A DNA stretch of 64,000 nucleotides from CAVUCE01 sp963739985 (GCA_963739985.1 CAVUCE010000001.1:310001-374000); one strand, 5' to 3'. Positions 43,222-52,918 are shown, counted from the stretch's first letter. Made by a program: numbers and translations. The notes: generated from the letters alone by a model not told the origin.

Positions 43222-45813
43222 ATGAAAAATTTTTATTTGTTCATAAAAGTAATATTATTCTTTTCTTTTATACCGGTTCAAATTCAAGCCCAGGTAAACG
43301 GATTTAATCTTAACGACTATAAAAGTTTTCTTTCTTCACATATGAATATGTCATATGAAGATTTAACTTCAATGTATCCGACCGAACTATTTACATCCGA
43401 CATTAAAAATAATTTTAGTTCTGCTGAATATTATGATAGTATTAATACTAAATATCAGCTAACCAATTATGAAAAATCGCTTTTAAGTAAAAACGGATTT
43501 GTTGTATCTGAAAGACTTACTAAACCATCATTTGGCGAAGCCTTGTTGGAAATATTTCAAAATGATTTACCGGTTTTCATTTCAACGGATGCAATACTTC
43601 ATGCGTATCATATTTCTTATGATAGAATTTTAAGAGAAGTAGAAATTGAAATTATAATCGACAAACTGACGTTGATGTTAAATCAGCTTCATCAATCAAT
43701 GATTCAACTTGATTCCAGGTACACTTCCAATCAAGATATGAAACAAGAACTAGAAGATGTTGATGTTTATATAACAGTTGCTCTGAAACTTTTAGGAGAG
43801 AGCACTGAACCTTTTTATAATTCTAATTCGACTAAAATTGAAGATATTTTAAAGATGATTTCAGAGGAAAAAGGCGGTGTTCAGTATTCAATGTTTTCTG
43901 ATGCGTGCGTAGTTTATGATTTTAGCCAATTTAAACCCCGCGGACATTATGCGGATGATAGTTTATTTCCGCAATTGGCAAGATATTTTCGTACAATGAT
44001 GTGGTTGGGCAGAATAGAAATCTATTTACTTCCGCCGGATTCAAATCCGGTTTTGTGCCCGAAGCAATCCTTTCATGATATACAAAGGCAAACTATTGAT
44101 GCATATTTAATAAAAGAATTGTTTGATACTTCTGACTCATATTCTATGTATCAAGAAATTGAATCGCTGTTAAAGTTTTTTGTAGGTGAATCAGATAACG
44201 TTACATTACCTAATTTAAACTATTTACAAAATGCGGTTTCTATAAATGAAGCAAGTGATTTACTCGATAGTTTAAAGCTTGTAGAGTTTCAGGATTCGTT
44301 AAAGAATCAATCTTTTGCGTATCAAAAGATACTATCACAGATACTATACAGTGGAAATATTGCAGCGGACAGCATAGTTCCGGCCTCTTCTTTTCTATTA
44401 TTCGGGCAAAGATTTGTAATAGATTCCTATGTTACCGCAAGTGTTGTTTTTGATCGTATAAAATATAACGGCGAAAAAATCTGCAGGCTATCACCTTCAA
44501 ATTTAGATGTGATGTTTGCGCTTGGTAATGATGCATCCGCACAATTATTAAAAGATGAATTGGGAAAATATCACTATTCTACAAATCTGGCTGCCTTAAG
44601 ATATTTAGTTAATTCATACGATGATTCTTTCTGGAATATGTCACTTTACAATCGGTGGTTGGGTTTTATCAAGACTTTGAATCCGCCGATGGACAGAAGT
44701 AACTTACCAAAGTTTATGCAAACAGCTGCGTTCTGGCAAGAAAAATTGAATACGCAGTTAGCATCATGGACACAATTAAGACATGATAATCTTCTTTATG
44801 CAAAACAGTCATATACAGGCGGTACGACTTGTACTTTCCCATATACTTATATAGAACCTTTTCCTGAATTGTATAAATCTTTAAAAGTTTATGCTGATTC
44901 TGCTTATGTAAAGTTTACACAGATCGACTTTAAATTTCCTCATATGAAATCTAAACTCTTGGAATATTTTGAAGGACTCTCTTCAATTTCAGATACTCTT
45001 GCAATAGTAGCTCAAAAAGAATTGGACGGAACAGAGCTTGATTCATCAGAAGTTCAATATTTAAAGCATATTATATATAGAACTGATTCTTATAGCGCAC
45101 CTGAACCATATTCAGGCTGGTATGCGCGTTTATTTTTTAATAATAATGATTATGCTTCAAAAGGATTTATTTCACAAGATAATATAGTCGCAGATATTCA
45201 CACAATTCCTACAGATTGCGGCGGAAATCCAGTCGGCTGGGTAAAACATGTAGGCACAGGCGATGTTAATTTAGCAATTTTAACAACAAATACAGCTTGT
45301 GGAAATGAAGTTACTTTTGTTGGTCCGGTTATGAGTTATTACGAATATACAACTACTAATTTCCAAAGACTTACTGATGATGATTGGAACAATACTTACC
45401 TAGCATCTGCAGTTCGGCCGGATTGGGTGAATTATTACATGGCAAACGATCAAGGCGAATCACGCGGAAGCGGATCACATTTAGTAACAGATGTTTCTGA
45501 CATTCCTAATAATAATGTTGTAACTGATTTTAAAATAAAAGCTCAAAATTATCCCAATCCGTTTAATCCATCTACAATTATAAGTTTTAATGTTCCGGGT
45601 AATTTAACAGGAAGTTTTACCACTCTATATGTTTTTGATTTGCAAGGCCAACTAGTTAAAAGGTTAATAAATAGTACTCTTTCTGCTAATAATTATATGG
45701 CAAAGTGGAATGGAACTAATGATGCCGGAGAACAAGTATCAAGTGGTGTTTATATTTATCAATTGAGAATAGCTGATAAACAAATTTCGGGAAAAATGAA
45801 TTTAATTAAGTAG
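43222..45813 (+). CDS. Secreted DUF3160 protein with T9SS C-terminal sorting domain
   Basis: 863 residues. Signal peptide MKNFYLFIKVILFFSFIPVQ; the body (about 60-760) matches the DUF3160 family by length and by segments such as FISTDAILHAYHISYDRIL, ARYFRTMMWLGRIE and SWTQLRHDNLLYAKQSYTGG. The last 85 residues are a Por secretion/sorting domain: QNYPNPFNPSTIISFNVPG, then GQLVKRL, and SSGVYIYQLRIADKQISGK. It should be exported by T9SS and anchored or released at the cell surface. No activity is established for DUF3160. It has its own terminator and does not form an operon with the next gene. Confidence 0.88.
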   Translation: MKNFYLFIKVILFFSFIPVQIQAQVNGFNLNDYKSFLSSHMNMSYEDLTSMYPTELFTSDIKNNFSSAEYYDSINTKYQLTNYEKSLLSKNGFVVSERLTKPSFGEALLEIFQNDLPVFISTDAILHAYHISYDRILREVEIEIIIDKLTLMLNQLHQSMIQLDSRYTSNQDMKQELEDVDVYITVALKLLGESTEPFYNSNSTKIEDILKMISEEKGGVQYSMFSDACVVYDFSQFKPRGHYADDSLFPQLARYFRTMMWLGRIEIYLLPPDSNPVLCPKQSFHDIQRQTIDAYLIKELFDTSDSYSMYQEIESLLKFFVGESDNVTLPNLNYLQNAVSINEASDLLDSLKLVEFQDSLKNQSFAYQKILSQILYSGNIAADSIVPASSFLLFGQRFVIDSYVTASVVFDRIKYNGEKICRLSPSNLDVMFALGNDASAQLLKDELGKYHYSTNLAALRYLVNSYDDSFWNMSLYNRWLGFIKTLNPPMDRSNLPKFMQTAAFWQEKLNTQLASWTQLRHDNLLYAKQSYTGGTTCTFPYTYIEPFPELYKSLKVYADSAYVKFTQIDFKFPHMKSKLLEYFEGLSSISDTLAIVAQKELDGTELDSSEVQYLKHIIYRTDSYSAPEPYSGWYARLFFNNNDYASKGFISQDNIVADIHTIPTDCGGNPVGWVKHVGTGDVNLAILTTNTACGNEVTFVGPVMSYYEYTTTNFQRLTDDDWNNTYLASAVRPDWVNYYMANDQGESRGSGSHLVTDVSDIPNNNVVTDFKIKAQNYPNPFNPSTIISFNVPGNLTGSFTTLYVFDLQGQLVKRLINSTLSANNYMAKWNGTNDAGEQVSSGVYIYQLRIADKQISGKMNLIK

Positions 45814-45836
45814 AGTTCTATTTTTTAAGATTATGT

Positions 45837-45900
45837 AAAAAGGTTATCTAATGAGATTAGAGAATATTTTAATTCTAAATCTTTTGGGATAACCTTTTAT
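45837..45900 (+). terminator. Long hairpin terminator after the DUF3160 gene
   Basis: AAAAGGTTATC (45837-45847) pairs with GATAACCTTTT (45888-45898). The 40-base interior also contains a partial second stem (AGATTAGAGAAT/ATTCTAAATCT). The T tail is short (TTTTATTATT). Confidence 0.7.
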
Positions 45901-46044
45901 TATTTATTCACATTAGGTTTTAGTGATTAATATCATCGTTTATAAATTTTTACTATTTAACACAGTTATGAGCTTGGAATATTAATAATATAATGCATTT
46001 TAGAAGTGTGAAATTCATGATAAATAATAATTGTTTACGATATT

Positions 46045-47340
46045 TTGGGTAAGAATAATAAATCTTATAATGTTAATCTAAATCTCAATGTTAGGGGAAT
46101 TCCACAATCTGCGACTCTGGCCATCAACGAGAAGAGTGAAGCACTAAAAAAAGAAGGTAGAAAAGTTTATAAATTGGGACTTGGACAATCTCCATTTCCT
46201 GTTCCACAAGTAGTAATTGAAGAACTCAAATCAAACGCATTTCAAAAAGATTATCTCCCGGTAAAAGGATTATATAAATTACGCGAAGCTGTTGCTAATT
46301 ATCATTGTTTAAAACATGGAGTTTGTTATACAGCCGAAGATATATTAATCGGTCCGGGCTCCAAAGAGCTGATGTTTCTTCTACAATTTGTTTATTACGG
46401 AGATTTGGTAATTCCCACACCTAGTTGGGTTTCATATGCTCCGCAAGCGCAGATAATAGGAAGGCATGTGAGATGGCTTTCTACTTCCGGTAAACATAAT
46501 TGGCGCTTAACAGCAGACGAATTAAGTGAACATTGTAAAGATGATCCTGACAAACCAAGAATTGCAATTTTGAATTATCCATCCAATCCCAGCGGTTCTA
46601 GCTACACTGTTGAAGAATTAAAAAAACTTGCTAGAGTGGCTAGAAGGCATAAAATTATTTTGCTTTCAGATGAAATATATGGAGAACTTCATCATAAAGG
46701 GAAACATGTTTCTATTGCGAAATTTTATCCCGAAGGAACAATTATTAGTAGCGGATTAAGTAAGTGGTGCGGGGCAGGGGGATGGCGATTAGGAACGTTT
46801 GCTTTTCCTCCTTCTTTAAGATGGCTTTTGGATTCAATGTCTGCAGTTGCAAGTGAAACTTTTACGGCTACGAGTGCTCCAATTCAATTTGCAGCGGTAA
46901 GAGCATTTGAAGGCGGCGAAGAAATTGAACGATATCTTTGGAATTCAAGATGGATTTTATCTAAACTAGGAAATGAAATTGCTTCAATACTTATTAAAGC
47001 CGGAGTAAAAGTTAAAAAACCGGATGGAGCTTTTTATCTTTTCCCGGATTTTTCTCCTTTCAAAGAAAAACTTTCTAGCAGGGGGATCACAAATAGTGAG
47101 AATTTAAGTGAAAAACTTTTAGAACAAACCGGAGTTGCAATTCTTCCCGGTTCGGTTTTCGGTAGGCCAACAGATGAATTAACGGCTAGAATTGCTTACG
47201 TTAATTTTGATGGGATAAATACCTTAGCTGAAGCTGAAAAGTTAAATTCAGCAGATGGAATTTCTAATGACTTTTTGAAAAAGAATTGCGCTGAAACTCT
47301 AAAAGCTATTGAACTAATTTGTGATTGGCTTCAAAATTAG
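46045..47340 (+). CDS. PLP-dependent aminotransferase, class I/II
   Basis: 431 residues, fold type I. Landmarks: RGIPQSATLAINEKSEALKK at the start, PTPSWVSYAPQAQIIGR, NYPSNPSGSSYTVEELKKLA, LLSDEIYGELHH, and the Schiff-base Lys in SSGLSKWCGAGGWRLG. The substrate is not determined; aspartate or aromatic amino acid are usual for this group. The start is a TTG at 46045: the ATG upstream at 46017 is in another frame and stops at once, and no in-frame ATG precedes the conserved region. The gene stands alone. Confidence 0.87.
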   Translation: MGKNNKSYNVNLNLNVRGIPQSATLAINEKSEALKKEGRKVYKLGLGQSPFPVPQVVIEELKSNAFQKDYLPVKGLYKLREAVANYHCLKHGVCYTAEDILIGPGSKELMFLLQFVYYGDLVIPTPSWVSYAPQAQIIGRHVRWLSTSGKHNWRLTADELSEHCKDDPDKPRIAILNYPSNPSGSSYTVEELKKLARVARRHKIILLSDEIYGELHHKGKHVSIAKFYPEGTIISSGLSKWCGAGGWRLGTFAFPPSLRWLLDSMSAVASETFTATSAPIQFAAVRAFEGGEEIERYLWNSRWILSKLGNEIASILIKAGVKVKKPDGAFYLFPDFSPFKEKLSSRGITNSENLSEKLLEQTGVAILPGSVFGRPTDELTARIAYVNFDGINTLAEAEKLNSADGISNDFLKKNCAETLKAIELICDWLQN

Positions 47341-47412
47341 TTCTATAATTATCTTTCAAATTCAAATAATCCTTATTTTAAAATTAATGTTTAATTTAAT
47401 TTTGGTCTGTTT

Positions 47413-47793
47413 ATGATTAATTATTTATGGGTTTCTCTAGGTGCCGCGGTTGGAGGAGGATTACGATATTGGTTATCCAATTTTACATATAAATTTGTTC
47501 CGGCAACTTTTCCTTATGGTACTTTGGTAGTAAATGTTATCGGAAGTTTTATATTGGGAATGGTAATGCTTCACTTTGACCAAAAAGAATTAATTTCACC
47601 CGGATTAAGACTATTTATTGCAGTTGGATTTTGTGGCGGATTCACAACTTTCTCTTCATTTTCTCTAGAAACATTTAACTTACTTAGGGATTCTCAATTA
47701 GCACTTGGTTTATTAAATATTCTTCTTAATGTTTTGGTATGTTTAATTGGTGTGGCTATCGCGTACCTTATTTCAAGATGGATCGGAGGGTAA
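47413..47793 (+). CDS. crcB: Fluoride ion channel CrcB/Fluc
   Basis: 126 residues and four membrane helices: GAAVGGGLRYWLSN, GTLVVNVIGSFILG (the conserved Asn), GFCGGFTTFSSFSLE (the phenylalanine/serine track that lines the pore) and a last helix. It works as a dual-topology dimer that lets fluoride leave the cell. The DUF190 gene starts one base after its stop. No fluoride riboswitch is seen upstream. Confidence 0.94.
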   Translation: MINYLWVSLGAAVGGGLRYWLSNFTYKFVPATFPYGTLVVNVIGSFILGMVMLHFDQKELISPGLRLFIAVGFCGGFTTFSSFSLETFNLLRDSQLALGLLNILLNVLVCLIGVAIAYLISRWIGG

Positions 47794-47794
47794 A

Positions 47795-48148
47795 ATGCAA
47801 ATAAAAGGAGATGCAAAACTTCTTAGAATTTTTATTGGCGAAAGTGACAAATCAGGTACTATCCCTGTTTATGAAAATATTGTTTTGGAGGCGAGAAAAT
47901 TCGGTCTTGCAGGTGCAACTGTCTTTAAGGGAATTATGGGTTATGGAGGAACGAGCATAATTCATACAAGTAAAATTTTAAGACTTTCGGAAGATTTACC
48001 GCTAATTATTGAAATTGTTGATTCAGTAGAAAAGATTGAGGATTTTTTACCCTCACTTAATACTATTTTTGATGAAGCAAATTGTGGCGGTTTGATTACA
48101 ATTGAAAAGGCGGAAATTATTCGTTATACGGCCAACAAAAAACCTTGA
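47795..48148 (+). CDS. DUF190 family protein, partner of CrcB
   Basis: 117 residues from the ATG at 47795 (behind GGAGG), covering the whole DUF190 domain: LLRIFIGESDKSGTIPVYE, ARKFGLAGATVFKGIMGYG and LPLIIEIVDSVEKIEDFLP. It has a ferredoxin-like, PII-related fold. The gene is repeatedly found next to crcB, which suggests a role in sensing or gating, although the mechanism is not known. Confidence 0.88.
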   Translation: MQIKGDAKLLRIFIGESDKSGTIPVYENIVLEARKFGLAGATVFKGIMGYGGTSIIHTSKILRLSEDLPLIIEIVDSVEKIEDFLPSLNTIFDEANCGGLITIEKAEIIRYTANKKP

Positions 48149-48220
48149 AATAATAATTTCATGTTAATTAATTGTTAAGTTAATCAATACATGATTTTAG
48201 TTTGAATAATTTTTCTTAAG

Positions 48221-48375
48221 TTTGTAATGTAAATAATGGTTCTATGACACGATCAGTTAGAATTCGATTCACAAACCAAAAGTGGTTGAAACGCTGAAAA
48301 TTATAGCCATTACATTACGTTGAAAAATAAAAATGCAACCTACCATAAAAAAGGACGCCAAAAGCGTCCTTTTTC
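48221..48375 (+). ncRNA. Candidate small structured RNA upstream of cysE
   Basis: No open frame. GTAATGTAA...TGG...CTATG (48223-48248) can pair, with bulges, with TATAGCCATTACATTAC (48302-48318), enclosing a small hairpin AACCA-AAAG-TGGTT (near 48275-48292). A perfect 11-bp terminator follows at once. This order (possible promoter, closed stem, terminator) resembles an independent small RNA; a regulatory leader of cysE is also possible, although the terminator lies 220 bases before the gene. No known Rfam family is recognised. Confidence 0.35.
48346..48375 (+). terminator. Rho-independent terminator of the candidate small RNA
   Basis: AAAAAGGACGC-CAAAA-GCGTCCTTTTT: 11-bp stem with a 5-base loop and T tail. 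It is not needed by the DUF190 gene, which ended 200 bases earlier, unless that transcript is long. Confidence 0.85.
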
Positions 48376-48598
48376 CTTATTTACTGAATATTTATTCCTT
48401 TTCTTCCTTTTTAACTTCGTTTTTCCATTATTGATATAATTTTTATGATTAAAATTGTATATTCACTCACACGTAAACATTATAAACTTTAATTATTCCT
48501 AAAAGTTTTTAATAATTATACTTATAAATTATTATTTCTTTTTCTTACTTAAATACAAAAGGAATTTCGGATTATAATCTTTGAAATATTAAATAAAA

Positions 48599-49453
48599 AT
48601 GAAAAAAGACAACAAGACATATTTTGAATTTGCGGAAAAAATGCTCAGTAAAAGAGCAATGCATTCATGCAATGCTTCTCTAAAAAAAGAATCAATAGAA
48701 TTTTTGAGTGAAATGATTGATTTCCTATTTCCGCATTACTCAAACAAAATTTATTATTCTTCCGATGACGTAATGGCGAAACTTCAGCTATTGGAAAGGA
48801 ATTTAATCTCATTATTAAAGATTATAAACAATAATACTTTAGATAAAATAGAAACTATTGCATCTGTATTTATCTCAAAAATTCCGGAAGTACATGATAT
48901 GCTTTGGTCAGATGCTGAAGCAATATTTGAAGGTGATCCTGCTGCGGAAAGTGTAGACGAAGTTATATTAGCATATCCAGGATTTACAGCAATTTTAATT
49001 TATAGACTTGCTCACCAGTTGTATGAATTAAATGTTCCAATAATTCCTAGAATTTTTACAGAACATGCTCATCAAATAACAGGAATAGATATTCATCCTG
49101 GAGCAAAAATAGATTCGCCGTTTTTTATAGATCATGGAACCGGAATTGTTATTGGCGAAACAACAGTGATAGGTAAGAATGTAAAAATTTATCAAGGCGT
49201 TACTTTAGGCGCTTTAAGTGTTACAAAAAATATGACTGATGTAAAACGACACCCCACGATTAAAAACAATGTAATTATATATTCCCAAGCAGTTATTTTA
49301 GGCGGTGAAACTGTAATAGGGGAGCACAGTGTTATTGGCGGAAATGCTTGGGTAACACAAAGTATTCCGTCTAATTCAGTAGTTTATTCTAAAATAGAAG
49401 TAAAAGTTAGATCAAATGAAAATTATTTCGATACAATGGAATTCATAATCTGA
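48599..49453 (+). CDS. cysE: Serine O-acetyltransferase
   Basis: 284 residues. The N-terminal half (about 1-150) is a helical SATase domain; the C-terminal half consists of left-handed beta-helix hexapeptide repeats (IDIHPGAKI, IVIGETTVIGKNVKIYQGVT, HPTIKNNVIIYSQAVILGG, TVIGEHSVIGGNAWVTQSIP) with the catalytic His in IDHGTG and HPTI. Makes O-acetylserine for cysteine synthesis. Its partner cysK begins 9 bases after the stop. Confidence 0.92.
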   Translation: MKKDNKTYFEFAEKMLSKRAMHSCNASLKKESIEFLSEMIDFLFPHYSNKIYYSSDDVMAKLQLLERNLISLLKIINNNTLDKIETIASVFISKIPEVHDMLWSDAEAIFEGDPAAESVDEVILAYPGFTAILIYRLAHQLYELNVPIIPRIFTEHAHQITGIDIHPGAKIDSPFFIDHGTGIVIGETTVIGKNVKIYQGVTLGALSVTKNMTDVKRHPTIKNNVIIYSQAVILGGETVIGEHSVIGGNAWVTQSIPSNSVVYSKIEVKVRSNENYFDTMEFII

Positions 49454-49462
49454 GGAGAAAAT

Positions 49463-50374
49463 ATGAAACACAACAATATTGTTGAAGCAATTGGAAATAC
49501 ACCACATATTCATATAAATAAATTATTTGATGGTTCACACGAAGTTTGGATAAAGCTAGAAAAATCGAATCCGGGCGGAAGTATAAAAGATAGAATAGCT
49601 CGTGAAATGATTGAAGATGCAGAAGCAAGCGGGAAATTAAAAAAAGGAAGCATTATTGTTGAACCAACTTCCGGTAATACCGGTATTGGTTTGGCCATGG
49701 TTGCTGCTGTAAAAGAGTATGAACTAGTTTTGGTAATGCCGGAATCCATGTCGATTGAAAGACGCAAATTAATGGCAGCATACGGAGCTAAGTTTGAATT
49801 AACGCCAAAGGAATTAGGAATGAAGGGTGCAATTGATAAAGCTAAAGAAATTGTAGCACAAAATCCTAAAGCCTGGATGCCGCAGCAATTTGATAATCCG
49901 GCAAATGTTAACGCTCATGTTAATTATACTGCAAAAGAAATCTTAGCTGATTTTCCTGATGGTATTGATGTTTTAATTACCGGAGTTGGAACAGGTGGAC
50001 ATATTACCGGCGTGGCAAAAGTTCTTAAAGCCAAATATCCTAACTTAAAAGTTTATGCTGTTGAGCCTGAAACATCTCCTGTTATCTCCGGTGGAAAACC
50101 TGGTCCGCATCCTATACAAGGTATAGGGGCCGGATTTATTCCAACCAACCTTGATACAAGCCTTTTAGATGGAGCAATTACAGTTTCGAAAGAAGAAGCA
50201 TTTGAGTTTGCACAAAGAGCTGCCAAAGAAGAAGGCTTGCTTGTCGGAATCTCTTCAGGAGCTTCATTAGCAGCTGTTAATAAAAAGCTTAAAGATATTC
50301 CTGCAGGACAAACCATTCTAACTTTTAACTACGACACAGGCGAAAGATATCTATCTATTGACGGATTATTTTAG
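49463..50374 (+). CDS. cysK: Cysteine synthase A (O-acetylserine sulfhydrylase)
   Basis: 303 residues. PLP Lys in NPGGSIKDRIAREM, the substrate loop EPTSGNTGIGLAMVA, the PLP-phosphate loop GVGTGGHITGVAKVL and the active-site Ser in GISSGASLAAV are all present. Forms cysteine from O-acetylserine and sulfide; with CysE it may form the cysteine synthase complex, although the CysE C terminus here does not end in the canonical Ile tail motif beyond EFII. A strong terminator follows. Confidence 0.95.
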   Translation: MKHNNIVEAIGNTPHIHINKLFDGSHEVWIKLEKSNPGGSIKDRIAREMIEDAEASGKLKKGSIIVEPTSGNTGIGLAMVAAVKEYELVLVMPESMSIERRKLMAAYGAKFELTPKELGMKGAIDKAKEIVAQNPKAWMPQQFDNPANVNAHVNYTAKEILADFPDGIDVLITGVGTGGHITGVAKVLKAKYPNLKVYAVEPETSPVISGGKPGPHPIQGIGAGFIPTNLDTSLLDGAITVSKEEAFEFAQRAAKEEGLLVGISSGASLAAVNKKLKDIPAGQTILTFNYDTGERYLSIDGLF

Positions 50375-50409
50375 TTATTACTTTGCCTATATATGAAAAT
50401 TCATTTTCA

Positions 50410-50450
50410 ATGCTCTTTATGAAGATTCTTTTCATGAAGAGCATTTTTTG
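50410..50450 (+). terminator. Rho-independent terminator of cysEK
   Basis: ATGCTCTTTATGAA (50410-50423) pairs with TTCATGAAGAGCAT (50431-50444) with one G-U, giving a 14-pair stem and a 7-base loop, then T6. Confidence 0.9.
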
Positions 50451-50498
50451 AATTAAATTAAAATATCATTAAATATTTAACTTTATAGGAACCAGACG

Positions 50499-51221
50499 AT
50501 GAATAATAGTTTTGATGACAAATCCAGTATAGATGAAATAAGAAATCGTTTTGATAATGATGTTGAACGATTTTCAAATTTGGAAACAGGACAACAAGCA
50601 ACTATAGATGCTCCGTTGTCAATGGAACTAATTACTCAAGCTGCGTATTCAATTACTCCTAACGCAAAAAAAGTTTTAGATATTGGTTGCGGCGCTGGAA
50701 ATAATACACTCAAACTTTTACAATTAATTAAAGATTTGGATTGTGATTTATTAGATCTAAGTGAACCAATGTTGATAAGAGCAAAACAAAGAGTTGGAAA
50801 AGTTACCACCGGCATTGTTAAAATCTATCAAGAAGATATCAGGACTGCTGATCTTGAAAAAGAATCTTACGATATTGTAATCGCTGCAGCTGTTTTACAT
50901 CATTTAAGAGATGAAAATGATTGGGAAGATACTTTCACTAAGATTTATGGACTTATAAAACCGGGCGGATCATTTTGGATTACAGATATGGTTTACCATG
51001 AAGACGAAAAAATCCAAGAATTGATGTGGAGTAGGTATGGACAATATTTAGAATCACTTGGCGGAAAAGAATATCGTGAGAAGGTTTTTGCATATATAGA
51101 AAAAGAAGATTCTCCTCGACCGCTAACTTTCCAAACGGAATTACTTAGAAAAGTAGGATTCCGAAAAGTTGAAGTACTTCATAAAAATTCTTGCTTTGCA
51201 GCCTTTGGTGCTATTAAATAA
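50499..51221 (+). CDS. Class I SAM-dependent methyltransferase
   Basis: 240 residues. SAM-binding motif I VLDIGCGAGNNTLKL, acidic end of strand 2 (LLDLSEPML), motif II with YDIVIAAAVLHHLRD and GGSFWITDMV. The N-terminal segment ERFSNLETGQQATIDAPLSM is conserved in methyltransferases of small metabolites. The substrate is unknown; no neighbours point to one. Confidence 0.82.
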   Translation: MNNSFDDKSSIDEIRNRFDNDVERFSNLETGQQATIDAPLSMELITQAAYSITPNAKKVLDIGCGAGNNTLKLLQLIKDLDCDLLDLSEPMLIRAKQRVGKVTTGIVKIYQEDIRTADLEKESYDIVIAAAVLHHLRDENDWEDTFTKIYGLIKPGGSFWITDMVYHEDEKIQELMWSRYGQYLESLGGKEYREKVFAYIEKEDSPRPLTFQTELLRKVGFRKVEVLHKNSCFAAFGAIK

Positions 51222-51338
51222 AATTTATGTTTATACAGAATGCAAAGAATTATTTGATAATTTCAATTTAAAATGTCTGTGAGTAGTATAATGATATGCT
51301 TGAATATACTCATTAAATAAAATATATTAATGTTCCGG

Positions 51339-51395
51339 CAAAAACCGGACTACGTTAGTGCCACCCAAAATGTGCGTATCTAAAGACTTAGTATT
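51339..51395 (+). other. Hairpin and conserved-looking leader upstream of the trpB2-like gene
   Basis: GC-richer island in AT-rich spacer: TCCGG-CAAAAA-CCGGA hairpin (about 51344-51359) followed by CTACGTTAGTGCCACCC. It may be a transcript leader element or a remnant repeat; no family is recognised. Confidence 0.3.
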
Positions 51396-51485
51396 AACTA
51401 AAGAATAATGTGTTTAATCTTTTAAAATAGATTAAATATTAATTGGTTTTATCTTTTACTCAAACTTAAATTAAAGAGATGCATA

Positions 51486-52853
51486 ATGGAAAAACAAAGA
51501 AAGTTTTTACTCGAAGAAAAAGAGATGCCCGAAAATTGGTATAATATTCAAGCAGATATGCCAAACCAAATGCTTCCACCGCTTCACCCTGGAACCAAAC
51601 AACCGATTGGTCCGGAAGATTTAGCACCATTGTTTCCTATGGAATTAATAAAACAAGAAGTTTCTAAAGAGAGATGGATTGAAATACCTGAAGAAGTGAG
51701 GGATACTTATAAAATTTGGAGACCAACGCCTCTTTATCGCGCATACAATCTTGAAAAGTTATTAGATACACCGGCAAAAATATATTACAAATACGAAGGT
51801 GTCAGTCCTGCAGGATCACACAAACCTAATACAGCTGTTGCACAGGCCTATTATAACAAAATGGAAGGCGTAAAAAAAATTGCAACTGAAACGGGAGCAG
51901 GGCAATGGGGAAGCGCTCTAGCTTTTGCTTGTCAACATTTCGGTATCGATCTTGAAGTTTATATGGTTAAAATTAGTTATGAACAAAAACCATATAGAAA
52001 ATTAATGATGAACACATGGGGAGCTCAGGTTTTTGCTTCTCCGACTGATAAAACTGAAGCCGGAAGAAAAGTTTTAGCACAAGATCCAAACTCGCCGGGA
52101 AGTTTAGGAACCGCAATTTCTGAAGCTGTAGAGCGAGCAGCTATGGATCCTGATACCAAATATTCACTTGGAAGTGTGTTAAATCATGTTTTAATGCACC
52201 AAACAATAATAGGACAAGAAGCAATAAAACAATTAGAAAAAGCCGGAGACTTTCCTGATATTGTTATCGCTCCATTTGGCGGTGGTTCTAATTTCGCCGG
52301 TATATCATTTCCTTTTTTAAGATACAATTTAACAGAAGGCAAAAAGATAAGATGCATAGCAGTTGAGCCTGCGTCTTGTCCGAAACTTACTAAAGGAGAA
52401 TTTCGATATGATTTTGGTGATACTGTAGGACTTACTCCTTTACTTCCTATGTATACATTAGGACATTCTTTTGTCCCGGCCCCTATTCATGCCGGTGGAT
52501 TGAGATACCATGGTGCAGGAGTAATCGTAAGTCAATTATTAAAAGATAATTTAATTGAAGCTAAAGCGCTCCATCAATTAGAATGTTTTGATGCCGGAGT
52601 TAAATTTGCAAAAGCAGAAGGTATTATTCCTGCACCGGAAGCTACCCACGGAATTGCTCAGGTATTTAGAGAAGCACAAATTGCTAAAGAGGAAGGAACC
52701 GCTAAAACTATTTTATTTAATTTATGCGGACATGGGCATTTTGATATGTCAGCTTATCAGGCATATTTTGAAGGGAAGCTTGTGGATCATGAATTAACCG
52801 ATGAAGAATTATACTCAGGAATTAAAGAATTGAATCTTCATCCTGTAGAGTAA
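51486..52853 (+). CDS. TrpB2-type tryptophan synthase beta-like PLP enzyme
   Basis: 455 residues, longer than the usual TrpB1 (about 400) and carrying TrpB2 features: long N-terminal part (PENWYNIQADMPNQMLPPLH), PLP Lys in SPAGSHKPNTA, ETGAGQWGSALAFAC, FGGGSNFAG for the PLP phosphate and the C-terminal LFNLCGHGHFD. TrpB2 makes tryptophan from indole and serine (or O-phosphoserine) without TrpA in some organisms. No other trp gene is present, so it is a stand-alone enzyme. A strong terminator follows. Confidence 0.92.
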   Translation: MEKQRKFLLEEKEMPENWYNIQADMPNQMLPPLHPGTKQPIGPEDLAPLFPMELIKQEVSKERWIEIPEEVRDTYKIWRPTPLYRAYNLEKLLDTPAKIYYKYEGVSPAGSHKPNTAVAQAYYNKMEGVKKIATETGAGQWGSALAFACQHFGIDLEVYMVKISYEQKPYRKLMMNTWGAQVFASPTDKTEAGRKVLAQDPNSPGSLGTAISEAVERAAMDPDTKYSLGSVLNHVLMHQTIIGQEAIKQLEKAGDFPDIVIAPFGGGSNFAGISFPFLRYNLTEGKKIRCIAVEPASCPKLTKGEFRYDFGDTVGLTPLLPMYTLGHSFVPAPIHAGGLRYHGAGVIVSQLLKDNLIEAKALHQLECFDAGVKFAKAEGIIPAPEATHGIAQVFREAQIAKEEGTAKTILFNLCGHGHFDMSAYQAYFEGKLVDHELTDEELYSGIKELNLHPVE

Positions 52854-52876
52854 TTCATAGAATATTTTATTTATCA

Positions 52877-52918
52877 GGATAACCCATGAGCAAGTTTAAA
52901 TAGGGTTATCCTTTTTTT
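52877..52918 (+). terminator. Rho-independent terminator of the trpB2-like gene
   Basis: GGATAACCC (52877-52885) with GGGTTATCC (52903-52911), 17-base loop, then T7. Confidence 0.9.

Larger units (their letters stand above)
48149..48598. other. 450-base intergenic region between DUF190 and cysE
   Basis: Holds a possible structured transcript (about 48221-48345), a very strong terminator (48346-48375) and, beyond it, 220 AT-rich bases with no open frame. TAAGTTTG at 48217-48224 is a fair -7 box, but there is no well-spaced TTTG upstream, so the promoter is only suggested. Confidence 0.5.
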
